From the NCBI RefSeq assembly GCF_024586455.1, contig NC_065921.1, positions 20,772,635 to 20,836,634 of the forward strand: 64,000 bases of DNA. The letters are read 5' to 3'. This DNA is from Bactrocera neohumeralis. Lineage: Eukaryota > Arthropoda > Insecta > Diptera > Tephritidae. The first letter of the stretch is position 1; every line of letters begins with the position of its first letter. The notes below the pieces were generated by a model. The model saw nothing but the letters and a program-made list of their open reading frames with translations. It was not told where the DNA came from and ran no database searches. Of the stretch, positions 21,919-31,382 are shown in pieces. Position numbers and translations under genes: made by a program.

Positions 21919-23187
21919 TCAGTCTACAATAATTACTTCGTCGACTAGCAGTACATCATCTTCTCCATTCTGATCCACATCATAATACTCGGCCGTCGGT
22001 AGATTGTTGTCTGCCAGCTGGTCGTAAGCATCGCTACCAGCAATGCTGTCGGCATCACCTTCATCTAATGTGTCATAGTCATAGTTTTCATGATCATCAT
22101 AGTTTTCATCGTCGTACTCATCGAAAAAGTGTAGATCATTTGATTCATCATCATTGACATCGTCATCGCCATCGTCATCGCCATCGTCTTCTTCATCCTC
22201 GAATTCTTCATCTTCTTCCACATCAATGTCCTCGCCAAAGACCTCTTCATCATTGTCCTCCTCCTCTAAGCCTTCCTCATCACCAATATCGGATGCGAAG
22301 TCGTCTTGGCTATAACTTATACCCTGTTCCACTTCCTCTTCAAACTCCGCCGCTTGCAAATCAATGTCATCGTCTTCGCCGGCAGCTTCACTGGCGCTCA
22401 CAGTCGATGCTGAATTGGTGGGCGTGGTTGCGCTCGCCGGATTGCCAAAGCCCATGCTGTTAGCAATACCAAACACATCCGTTTCGGCGGCAATTGCCAT
22501 AAACTCCTCCAACAAGTAGATTTGCTCGGCAGATGCCTCCACGGTGGATTCCGATAGCGCCGTGGCCGTGGCTGTGGCCACAGCGGCTGTTGCTGCAGCA
22601 ACTGTAGCCGACGTGGCATGCAGACGCCTGCGTGTGGGCCTGTACTGACTGCTACTGGCACCTGCATTGCCGGACATTGTAGCTGCGTCTGTCGTATGGT
22701 CCGTTTCGGAATGTTTTCGCTTAACCTGCCCGTAAAGAGAGAGAGAAGCACACAGAAAACGAGGCGGACAAGAGACATTTTTCAATTAAGCAAAACATTA
22801 TGCCCTCAAGAAACTTACTGAACGTCGTTGCTCCTTCAACGAACCGCGGCATATGGGGCAGCGATTGGCCCAAGCGTACTTCTGGTACGATAAGTAGACC
22901 TCCAGACATTCATTGCAGAAAGAGTGACCGCACGTGATGCGTACCGGCGAGCGCTTCTCATCGAGGCACAGCACACAGCGTTCGCTTTTGCTTGTCTCAC
23001 CAGCGGCAGCGCTGCCACTGGGCTTATTGCTTAGATTCTTCGCTATTTTCTTAGCATCGCAACTGGCATTTGCGCGACTCTTGCTACAGTTAGGACTATT
23101 ATTGCAATTTACATTACTATTGACTTTTTTATTATTGCTATCGCTATTATTGTTATTATTATTATCTTCGTCGGCCATATTATTCAT
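21919..23187 (-). CDS. C3HC4 RING-finger protein with acidic C-terminal tail
   Basis: Two exons, 23187-22819 and 22725-21919, give 391 residues. Residues 1-70 are Asn/Ser-rich. The RING spans 71-113 with C71, C74, C86, H88, C91, C94, C110 and C113 (CVLC, TCGHSFCNEC, CPIC), all eight zinc ligands present, so an E3 ubiquitin ligase role is likely. VKRKH (124-128) and RPTRRR (152-157) may be nuclear signals. Residues 161-180 are Ala/Thr-rich. Residues 240-391 are mostly Asp/Glu, ending with VLLVDE and VIIVD, which resemble SUMO-interacting motifs. The start is the first ATG after an in-frame TAA at 23230-23232; a second ATG lies three codons on. I do not recognise a named orthologue. Ligase activity is inferred from the family; nuclear location and SUMO binding are hypotheses. 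Confidence 0.93.
22145..22200 (-). repeat. GAT/GAC coding microsatellite in the acidic tail
   Basis: An imperfect repeat of GATGGCGATGAC encodes the DDGDDDGDDD part of the RING protein. Such runs slip easily, so tail length probably varies between alleles and species. Confidence 0.8.
22726..22818 (-). other. Intron of the RING-finger gene (93 bp)
   Basis: The donor is TCA|GTAAGTTTC and the acceptor is TTTACGGGCAG|GTTAAG, with a CTCTCTCTCT pyrimidine stretch just upstream of the acceptor. It sits in phase 0 between Ser123 and Val124. Reading through the intron adds VSFLRA and then a TAA stop. Confidence 0.92.
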
Positions 23188-23700
23188 TATTCGTGTGGCT
23201 TCGTGGCCGATCGCTGCTAATATGAGTGTTTAGTCAACTCAAATCTCGATCGGTTCCAGCCTGTCAAATGGCTGACAACTTTTCTATGCCTCTCTTTGTA
23301 TGTTTTGTCTTATTCTTGATTGTCGTATGCTTCAATTTGTTATTATTATTGTTGTTATTGCTGTATTTTTTGTCTGATTGTTTTCAACGTCGACGTCAAT
23401 TTAAAATTCGACTAGTACAAAAATATATATTTGTGTAGAATTATTTAAAAAATTACTGGGGAAAATTGTTGAAATATTTGTTTTGAATAGAAAGAAATCC
23501 CAAAACTAGACAAAAAAGTTTGGCATGCGAAGTGAAATTTGAAGTGCGAAGCGTAGATAGGCAAATGCTTTTGGGAATTGTGCGAGCAAAACCTTAGAAT
23601 CACAAATACACCGTGCAACAATTTGCATTTTTGTAAATCAACGCGAACTTCTCAAGCGATCGTTAGCCTCTCGTTGAATATCTGGAGCATGAATCTGGGT
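23188..23700 (-). promoter_or_regulatory. 5' UTR and probable promoter of the RING gene
   Basis: Upstream of the start codon the minus strand is rich in CAA and AAT runs (23,330-23,365), typical of fly 5' UTRs. An AATATATATTT run at about 23,421-23,431 could be TATA-like. No initiator match is convincing, so the transcription start is not fixed. Confidence 0.35.
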
Positions 23701-23899
23701 AAAAAGAAAATATTGTTATATTAAATAGTTTTCTCCCATTTTTAAAGATGTGGCTCGAAGGTATACGCACTGAGAACTTCATAGAAATCGAGATCTGAGT
23801 CGTGATCAGTTTAAAAATTTGTACTAAAAAGATATATCTGCAGATAGTGGTTTTAAAAATAACTAAAAAGTCTAGCTTTACTATAAATATAAGGATTTG
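23700..23899. other. Short spacer, nothing recognised
   Basis: AT-rich sequence between the RING gene's upstream region and a mariner fragment. Confidence 0.3.
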
Positions 23900-24100
23900 G
23901 CATTTTGCTTAAGAAAATAAGTTTGGGCATGAGATCGGCGCGGTTGGCTCGAATAAATTCCATCCCAGAAGCCCAATTTTCGGTTACTTCTTAAAGCTAT
24001 TGTAGATGTTTGTTCTCTTTAAAGGGCGGCGATCGTCTCAAAACTATTTGCATATGCAAGTGACGTCACATAACCTTCCAAAAAATAGTGCACTAGTGAT
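23900..24100 (-). pseudogene. DD41D (rosa-type) mariner C-terminal fragment
   Basis: Minus-strand frames read EGYVTSLAYANSFETIAAL, the GYVKSxVYAxxPxTIxAL box after the third catalytic Asp, then ENWASGMEFIRANRADLMPK, parallel to ENWxxRLxFIRASRGGHMPE in the other rosa copies. It keeps only about 65 codons, interrupted by one stop and one frameshift. Confidence 0.75.
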
Positions 24101-24384
24101 AAATAATACGATTTTAGAGACCAAGATGTATTCAACAAAAGTTCATTCATTGTCAAACTGATATGAAATCAAGTAACAGCTCTCAAAAAGACCAACTCCG
24201 GAAAAAGTATTTTCTCACTGGAAACCACACTTCTAAAAACACCCTTTATTACAAGTGTTACTATATTCTAGGAAAGCTTAAATGCAGTTTACCTCTTATT
24301 TTGAACTAACCTTGGTTCAAATTTGTTCTAGTTCCTTGAATATCTTCTTCTTCCACTTTATTGGCGCCGACACCGCTTAAGCTA
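24101..24384. other. Spacer, nothing recognised
   Basis: AT-rich sequence between a mariner fragment and a LINE. It may contain more decayed transposon, but no motif is left. Confidence 0.3.
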
Positions 24385-25050
24385 TTATACCGTCCTTTTC
24401 ACTTTTTGGCGCCAGTTGGAGATCCGAAGTGTACTCAGGTCTTTCTCCACCTGGTCTTTCCAATGAAGTGGAGGTCTTCCTCTTCCTCTGTTTCTCCCGG
24501 CGGATACTGCGTCGAATACTCTCAGAGCTGGAGTGTTTTCATCCATTCGGAGGACATGACCTTGCCAGGGTAGCCGCTGTTTCTTACTTCGCTGAACTAT
24601 GTCAATGCCGTCGTATAACTCATAAAGCTCATCGTTCAATATTCGCCGTGACTAATGTGCAAAGAACCATACAACTTTCGCAGAACCTTTCTCTCGAAAA
24701 CTCGTACCGTCGACTCATCAGATGTTGTCATCATCCACGCTTCTGCGCCATATACCTGGACGGGATTGATGAGTGACTCGAAGAATTTGGTCTTTGTTCG
24801 TTGAGAGAGGACTTTAATTCTCAATTGCCTACATAGTTCGAAGAAGCAACTGTTGAGTCTGACATTGTTGTTAGTGTTAATACTGGTACGAAGATCGATA
24901 AAGTTACCTGCGACATCGAAGTTATGACTGTCAATAGTGACTTGGGAGTCAAGTCGCGAATGCTACGACTGTTTATTTGATGATAGGAGATACTTCGTCT
25001 TGCTCTCGTGATAGTGAATCAGAAGCATTTGCTTCGCTTCTTGCATATAT
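24385..25050 (-). pseudogene. RTE-like LINE reverse transcriptase, 3' end
   Basis: Minus-strand reading from about 25,045: KQMLLIHYHESKTKYLL, an in-frame TAG, then LDSQVTIDSHNFDVAGNFID, RTSINTNNN and LRIKVLSQRTKTKFFESLIN. Next come VQVYGAEAWMM (the YGAExW box) and VFERKVLRKLYG. After a frameshift at about 24,640 follow NDELYELYDGIDIVQRSKKQ, GHVLRMDENTPALRVF, GRNRGRGRPPLHWKDQVEKD and ISNWRQ. This is the thumb and C-terminal part of an endonuclease-reverse transcriptase of the type common in insects, here assigned to RTE with moderate confidence. The palm with its catalytic Asp pair is missing. A related copy lies in the opposite direction at 26,945-27,263. Confidence 0.85.
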
Positions 25051-25486
25051 GTAGATCATAATTATTAGTGGTTGAAAAAACAAAAACTGAAGGAAGTAAA
25101 GTGTGAACTTTGCATCTTTGATTGCTTGACAGAATTGTTAAGATTAGTGCTTGATATCGTTTTTGATCGAAACATTGATAAGATGTACTTATATTAAAAA
25201 TCTTTAGTTATTTGAGGAAATAATCAAAGACAAGTTCTGAGCATAAGCTAAAGGGCTTTGAGATGTGATCCATTCCGCAAAACAAAAAGAAGAAGCTGAT
25301 ATAGCGATATTGTAGAAAAATAAATTAGTAATGACTTAGAATGAGAAAACTGCCAATATTACTACGATCGCTATTCAGAACCTACCAATAATTGCTTAGA
25401 ATCTATTACTATGTATGGCTATCAGAGAAGTTGTCATGCGTATGTAAGTATTTTTTGGAATATTTGCACTACAAGTATATTGATCT
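25051..25486. other. AT-rich spacer, nothing recognised
   Basis: No motif, repeat or domain seen. Confidence 0.3.
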
Positions 25487-25765
25487 GTGTTTAAGACTAT
25501 ACTTGAATGGTCCCGTCCCCTAAAAACTCAGAAAGGCAAGATTTCCCGTTTGGTGAACACCGGTGCTATTGGAGAACAGGTCTTCGAGCTGAAGCCCGTA
25601 GAGTTGGCTATAGTGACGATTGGACGTTGTATAAGGTGGTATTGGCTATATACAAATCCGAGAAAGAAAGCCAATAGTGTCTCGTGGAGAGCCTTCTGCG
25701 AAAGTGTAAAAAGCTGTGATAAGTCCTCATGGTTTAGGCGCATTTTAGCTGGTTTCATATTTAAA
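25487..25765 (+). mobile_element. LINE ORF2 linker fragment
   Basis: The plus-strand frame contains WYWLYTNPRKKANSVSWRAF then CESVKSCDKSSWFRRILA. This matches the segment between endonuclease and reverse transcriptase in I/R1/LOA-type LINEs (YKxxLRxAKxxSWRxFCExIES...RLRKxL). About 50 codons are recognisable. The frame then runs into unrelated sequence. Confidence 0.7.
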
Positions 25766-26944
25766 GGTTTAATTTTTCGCCTATTTTCTTCTAAAAGTAA
25801 ACCTTGTTAAATGATATAAAACGATATCTTTCTAGCCTTTCAGTCCTATTCGTTTAACCACAAAATCCAGCTACGAGCACTTGTAGTGTATGTCATTTAA
25901 GTGTGTATTTGTTTACCGCTCGCAATTGTGTAAATCTTATTTAAAATTTATTCGTTTTTAAATACAGCGTATACACGAGGAAAGCAATACTGCCAACGAA
26001 ATGCGAGTAGAAAGAAAACATAAGAAAATACACAGCAATTTGGAGGCCCTAATGGAAATTTTAGTATTTGGCTTCGAAAAAAGTCACTCTGGAAAGCGAC
26101 TAAAATCGAAGGCAAACTTGTCGCTGGTGATTTAGGATTCTTAGAACCCTAAATTTCTAAGAAAATTAACAAGACTTCAATAATTTTTCTATCTGCAATC
26201 TATAGAAAAAATTTGGAATGGTAGAAAAGAAGAGGTTTAAGTTTACAAAAGACATTTGTTTGACTGGTGAAAATAATATTGTACAGTATTACTTTGTAAG
26301 TATTGTTTGAAATATGTATATTTTCGTACATTTTCTACTGATTTACCGAAGTCTTGGCTTTCTGAGCTTTAAGATCGTAAGCCAACTTTTTTGTTTTTTA
26401 GAAATTTCAATACACCTGTTTAATTATGAAAAAGAATAACTAAATTTCATGAATAAGCCAATATGAGAAACAATTATTTTCGCTTCCAATATTTTTTTTT
26501 CAATCCCTAACGCTTTCCTGCTGGCCTTTGTATGCATTCGTGCTTGCACATGCTTTTATAAATTATACCCGTCTGTAGACTTGACAAATATCCTTGCCAG
26601 GCAATTAGTTGCGTTGGCAGTTTGCTGAAATAAGTTGGAGCAAGCAGCAAATATGCAAGCTGCGGCATTTAGCAGTCACCGTGTAAAATAGCGGTGAGCA
26701 AAATGTTCAAACAAAAAAAAAAACTGAGAAATATATACAGAAATATAGGGTCTACCAGAAAGAACGATGTGATTTACGAATGAAAAAAAAAAACACCACT
26801 TTTGGTCCAACACATTTTTCTGTTTTTCAATGTCTATAATTTTTATTAATTTTATTATTTATTATAAATACAACGAATTATTTATATTATATATACAACG
26901 AACAAAAGCTTATTATAATTTAATATGGTGCAGAGGCAACAATG
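25766..26944. other. AT-rich intergenic DNA, nothing recognised
   Basis: About 26,490-26,720 looks single-copy. No domain, RNA gene or repeat was identified. Frames overlapping 26,830-27,072 are in the wrong register for the LINE that follows. Confidence 0.3.
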
Positions 26945-27263
26945 AGTCACGTTACCAGTTTTCGAGAGAAAAATTCTGCGAAAGATATATGGTCCTTTGC
27001 GCATTGGCCACGGCGAATATCGCGTCCGATGGAACGATGAGCTGTACGAGATATATGACGACATTGACATAGTTCAGCGAATTAAAAGACAGCGGCTACG
27101 CTGGCTAGTTCATGTTGTCCGGATGGATGAAAACACTCCAGCTCTGAAAGTTGCCGTTGGAAGGACCAAGTGGAGAAGGACCTGGCTTTGCTTGGAATAT
27201 CCAATTGGCGCCACGCAGCGAAAAGAAGAAACGACTGGCGCGCTGTTGTTAACTCGGCTATAA
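26945..27263 (+). pseudogene. RTE-like LINE C-terminus, second copy
   Basis: The plus-strand frame reads VFERKILRKIYGPLRIGHGE, then YRVRWNDELYEIYDDIDIVQ, RIKRQRLRWLVHVVRMDENT and, after a small deletion and frameshift near 27,150, DQVEKDLALLGISNWRHAAK and RRNDWRAVVNSA. It is clearly the same family as 24,385-25,050 but better preserved in this stretch. The upstream RT domain is absent. A TTTTGTTAATGAACAAAATG palindrome follows the stop region. Confidence 0.85.
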
Positions 27264-27557
27264 TCGAATTCATTATGAAGTTATTTTTGTTAATGAACAA
27301 AATGTCATCCAGTGTTGAAAATTGAAGTCAATTTTCGAGGATCCCAAGCAGTAGTTCGGCTGTAATTTCGGCTATAGTCCGCTGATTGCTCTCTTCGAGC
27401 TCCTCGAATAGGTTGACGTATTTGGATTCATAAGTTATTTTCGTTTAAATTATTAATTTTGTTGAAAGTTGAAGTTCGATAACAGTTCAACTGAATTCCT
27501 TTTGATAGGTTAAGCAACCATAACACGGAATTTAAAAGTTTCAAACAAAATGCTGTA
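27264..27557. other. Spacer, nothing recognised
   Basis: AT-rich; no motif seen. Confidence 0.3.
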
Positions 27558-28178
27558 GGGGATTAGATGAGTTTCTTCGGCCTTTTTCCACAATCTTTTC
27601 GCTCGTTGGATTGATTGAGTTTCTTCCGTCTTTTTTTAATAATCTTTTTTCTCATATGTATAAAAAAGTAAATATTTTTTTTAATTTTTCATTATTACAA
27701 CATACACTATTAACAAGGAAATTCTGAAATTTTTGAAAAAAAACATGATTTAAACCTCGGAAAAAAGATGCGCCCACGTTGGCAGGATAACTTCTTATAG
27801 GATCATCTAAAGTGAAAAAATATGGTTTTTTAGTTAAAACTTTTGCTTAGAACTTGGACGAAAGAAAAAAACTAAAAAGTGAATTTTTGGTAGACACTTT
27901 TACAAAAAAAAAAATTAAAAATTAAGTGAAGATTTCGCGAAGATCAGTTGAGTAGTTCTCAAGAAATTTTACCAATAGACTTTAAAAACAGAGTTTTGAG
28001 TAAACGTGTTTAAAGACGGCGCACTTAGCCTAGCTAGCCTCGAGCGCACAAGTTCTCAAGTCTGTATCTTTGAAACCATTACTCGGATCAACTTGAAAAT
28101 CAAGACAATATTCTGGAGGTGTTTTAGAATTTAATAAAAAAATTCGATTTTTTTATACTTGTAAGCCCATATAACCTC
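27558..28178 (+). repeat. Family A inverted-terminal repeat, copy 4
   Basis: The left end GGGGATTAGATGAGTTTCTT is worn and partly duplicated (a second GATTGAGTTTCTTCCG lies near 27,615). The body matches copy 1 closely, including GATGCGCCCACGTTGGCAGG and CTTAGCCTAGCTAGCCTCGA. The right end GCCCATATAACCTC (28165-28178) is followed by TTAA (28179-28182). All four body-bearing copies in the window point the same way. Confidence 0.75.
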
Positions 28179-28182
28179 TTAA

Positions 28183-29697
28183 TAATGCTTAACACAATTT
28201 TTAACTATTATAGCAACTTTCTTAGAACTGATCGGTCCCCCAAAGCAAGTACTCTTCGCTAAAAGATTTTTTGCTACGCAAAGCATGATAAATTCATGTA
28301 TTTTGGTGATATTCATATATAATATCGGCTTTAAAAGGGTTTCTGGGTAAAATCTTATAAGGTGAGCAGTTCTTTAAATTTGATGGACTGCTTCGAGAAA
28401 AGATTTTCCAACGAGAGCTCTTATTTAAGTGACCTGTTGAACTGATCATCTAGATATTTAAGTTCTTTGCTCCTCCGCATTACGTTATTCGACGTCGTAG
28501 TTTTCGACTAATTAGATTTCTGATAAACTGTTAATTTGCATTAGTTTCACAAGCGTTCTTTTAAGACCTTAAGGAAGGAGTTGTGAATATTTTCGTTGGA
28601 GACCGGAACTAACTAGTCATTGAGTTGCATTCATGAACTCATTTGAGAAGAAATTGAGCGCGCTATTTTTTCAGCCATATTGGTAACAAACTTACTTAAT
28701 TGAAGTTGTAATTCCGATCACAAAATTTTTATAGACTAGCCTATTGGAGGATTAGACAGAAGAGAGACAACCTTCATTCAAACCTCCAAGCCATTTGAGA
28801 AGTCTTTGAAAATAAACAAAAATGGAATAATCTAACAATTTTGTTAATACAAGCTTGAAAGAAGATCGAATCGTCGAAATCTTTACTTAGTATCTTGAAA
28901 TGAAACACTGAAAAGCATTATTTAGGGCTTCTGTAAAAGTACGTTTCAGTTATGCCGGTCAGTTCCAACATCGATTTGAAGAAAGTGGGGCATAATTTGA
29001 AGAAAAAGACACAAATCTCACAAAAAATAACAGAAAAAAATTAAAACATTAAAAAAAATATTAATAGTACGTACTTGTATAAAATTCTCAACCGCCAGCA
29101 CAAACTACCGCAACTGCCCTAAATACAATATTTACATATCTACATACGGTTAAATCTAGATAGTGATTTAAAACTCGTTTCGTTGAAAATCAGCTTGTTG
29201 GCTGTAGTTCATATAGCCGGTATCACTTTAGCTGCTATTCTCAACGCCTTTTCTTTAAATGGCTTTGATGCGCTTTCAACGCCTGCATGTATGCAATGTT
29301 TATTCGAGCGTAAGCCTTTTGTTGCCCAGCCAATGTGGAAGGCCATTAACAAAGCATGTTTGTACGATCCGCCTTTGCAAGCATTTCAATGGCGAAGCGA
29401 GTGTATAGCTAAGCGCATATACATATGTGTGTTTGTGATTGTATTGCTGTTTGTGTATTCGTGTGTCCGCAAGGCATTGGCGCTGTGCTGGAATTCATTA
29501 GCCAAATGCATGGCTGTAAAATTGCATAATTTCTTAGCATAAGCGCCTGGGCATTTTGCACCTTTTACTGCCATTTCATTTCACTGCTTCACTTACTTAC
29601 TGGCTTGCTTTCTTAGTTACTTACTTGCTGCTGCACGAATGTGAATACTTATATATTTCTGTGAATACACAAGTAGTTTTATGATTGCTTATGTAGC
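28183..29697. other. Intergenic DNA, no supported gene
   Basis: About 28,200-29,090 is AT-rich. About 29,160-29,640 looks single-copy with an uninterrupted 119-codon plus-strand frame (29183-29542) that has hydrophobic stretches but no recognised domain; a mirror-image frame lies opposite. I do not call it a gene. Confidence 0.35.
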
Positions 29698-29775
29698 ATA
29701 TGATCAAATTTGATCCGGACTCAAATAGTTTTATGATTGCTTATAAACCATGTTATCATATTTGTTCCGGCCAGG
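29674..29775 (+). repeat. Mariner terminal-repeat-like motif, duplicated
   Basis: GATCAAATTTGATCCGGACT (29702-29721) is the terminal motif seen beside the mariner fragments at 15,079 and, inverted, at 31,359. It and about 30 bases to its left (TAGTTTTATGATTGCTT) are repeated about 52 bp on, with decay (ATCATATTTGTTCCGG, 29754-29770). Confidence 0.6.
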
Positions 29776-30289
29776 TCCATCGAACTGATAGAGAGTTTTT
29801 TCTAGATAACATTTTTTATGTTTACTTGATAACTTAAAGGAAAAAAGGAACAACGAGTTTGCTTGATAGGTCCCAGGGAGGGACATTCCGATACCATGCC
29901 CCATCTCGACTGCATCACTTAAGCACTACGACGTAGAACCTACTCCTACCGCCATCTTCTCCGCGTATTTACCTCCGGAGAATATGTAGGTAAGGCGAAG
30001 TTGGTGAAGCAGAGGCACACTGAGCTTTTCCATGTATGGAAAGAAACTCAAAGAATATGTTTTAAGGAAGTCTTCTGTCGGTAGATCTCAGTCGACTCTT
30101 GTTTCATACCACCATATCACAGTAGTATCTTTCAAACATTAATGGCAGCCATGTACTTCTCCAAAGTGCGACGTTTTTAAGTATCAACTCTAATAGCAGA
30201 GCTTTTATATGGGCACTGAGCTTGCTGAGACTGATCTCATAGCTACTCAAGGAGTGCAAGACGACACTAGCAGTAATATTAAGCTGCTT
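29776..30289. other. Probable LINE-derived DNA, motifs lost
   Basis: This stretch lies between the mariner-type terminal motif and a recognisable LINE tail and is probably the upstream body of that LINE. I found no intact motif to confirm it. Confidence 0.35.
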
Positions 30290-30868
30290 TTATATTAAGA
30301 CACCCAGACAGTCTGGTCATGAGCTTTCATTGCTCTTATCCAAACTGCATGAGGATAGAAAAGAGCAGGTGTTCCGGTGTCCTCGTGCATTCAGGCGATG
30401 GATCTACATATGTGCTTCGCGTGTACTCAGTAAGCGTTGATTAGCAACCAGCACTAGTGGTGTGACGAGAGGCTTCTGACTCAGTGTCGAATATGTATAT
30501 GTCCTAACTGAACATGGTCTGATTGGCACTCATGTGTTGTGGCTAAAGATTTCGGAGGACGCAACTTGTCAAAGTTTCAGTTTGGAAGATGATAGGGAAA
30601 CATGCAGACACTTTTTCCTCCACTGCCAAGCTTTCACCAGACTAAACTTGAAGTATTTCGGTCGTCATACTCTCCATGAACCCAGCAAATTGGCTAGAAT
30701 ACATATTTGGCGGATATATTAGCTGAGTGGCTGACTCTAGACACTTTGTCGATATGCGACGGTCTGTTTTATCCATACCAAGGATTTCTGGGCGAACTCT
30801 TGCTGTCCAAGTGGAATTATTCATGGGCTTACCAAAAAATCAGCCTATTTACCTTACCTAACCTAACT
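30290..30868 (+). pseudogene. LINE ORF2 C-terminus with CCTAACCTAA tail
   Basis: The plus-strand frame at 30534-30722 carries DDRETCRHFFLHCQAFTRLN then LKYFGRHTLHEPSKLA, the Cys/His tail after RNase H in I/R1/LOA-like LINEs. It runs to a stop at 30722 and a non-coding 3' part that ends with TTACCTTACCTAACCTAAC (30,849-30,868). The RNase H core is not recognisable. Immediately after the tail, mariner coding sequence begins, so the LINE probably inserted into a mariner. Confidence 0.75.
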
Positions 30869-30884
30869 TTGCTTAGAATAACTT

Positions 30885-31382
30885 AAACCTCATGTCAAAG
30901 TCGATCATAAATCGATGAGAATCGAAGATTCTAGTGCTGTCGTTCACCTTGAATTCATTCTCTAGGATCGGAAGATCAATAAGGAATTCTATTTGGCCGC
31001 TTGCAGGCGTCTCCATGAAGCGATTCGTCGTAAACAACCGCATTTGTGGGCAGTAAACACAGGGATCTTTCATTACGATGAAGGGCTCTCACATTCTAGT
31101 AAGATAGCGACTGACGTTTTGACCAAAGACGAAGCGAGGGTCATTGCTCAGTCACCATAATCACCAGATTTGGCTCCCCGCGAATTTTCTCTGTTTTCAA
31201 AACTGAAAAACCCGCTCCGAGTCCATTGAAGTCATTAAATGAGGGTCATCCAGTCGCGGTTAAAAGAAGTAAATGGAAAATCGAATTAAGGTTTCATTTT
31301 ATTTCGCAGGCGATAATAAATATTTGTATTAGAATACGAGGAAATGTAGTTTTTTTTTGTCAGTCCGGTTCAAATTTGATCA
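30885..31382 (+). pseudogene. Mariner transposase C-terminal fragment
   Basis: Plus-strand frame: DSSAVVHLEFI, then DRKINKEFYLAACRRLHEAI, RRKQPHLWAVNTGIFHYDEG and KIATDVLTKDEARVIAQSP, a TAA, then SPDLAPREFSLFSKLKN. This is the catalytic half of a DD34D mariner. HHDN is here HYDE, keeping an Asp, but the third Asp of PCDF is replaced by Glu in PREF. One stop lies within the YSPDLAP box. The 3' terminal repeat, inverted GATCAAATTTGAACCGGACT, lies at 31,359-31,382. Confidence 0.85.

Noticed and set aside
22065..22253. Met-rich 62-codon minus-strand frame
   Set aside because: It is the out-of-frame shadow of the Asp/Glu repeats of the RING gene.
29183..29542. 119-codon plus-strand frame with hydrophobic stretches
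   Set aside because: Could be a small membrane protein, but no family is recognised and the mirror strand is also open. Without expression or conservation it cannot be supported.
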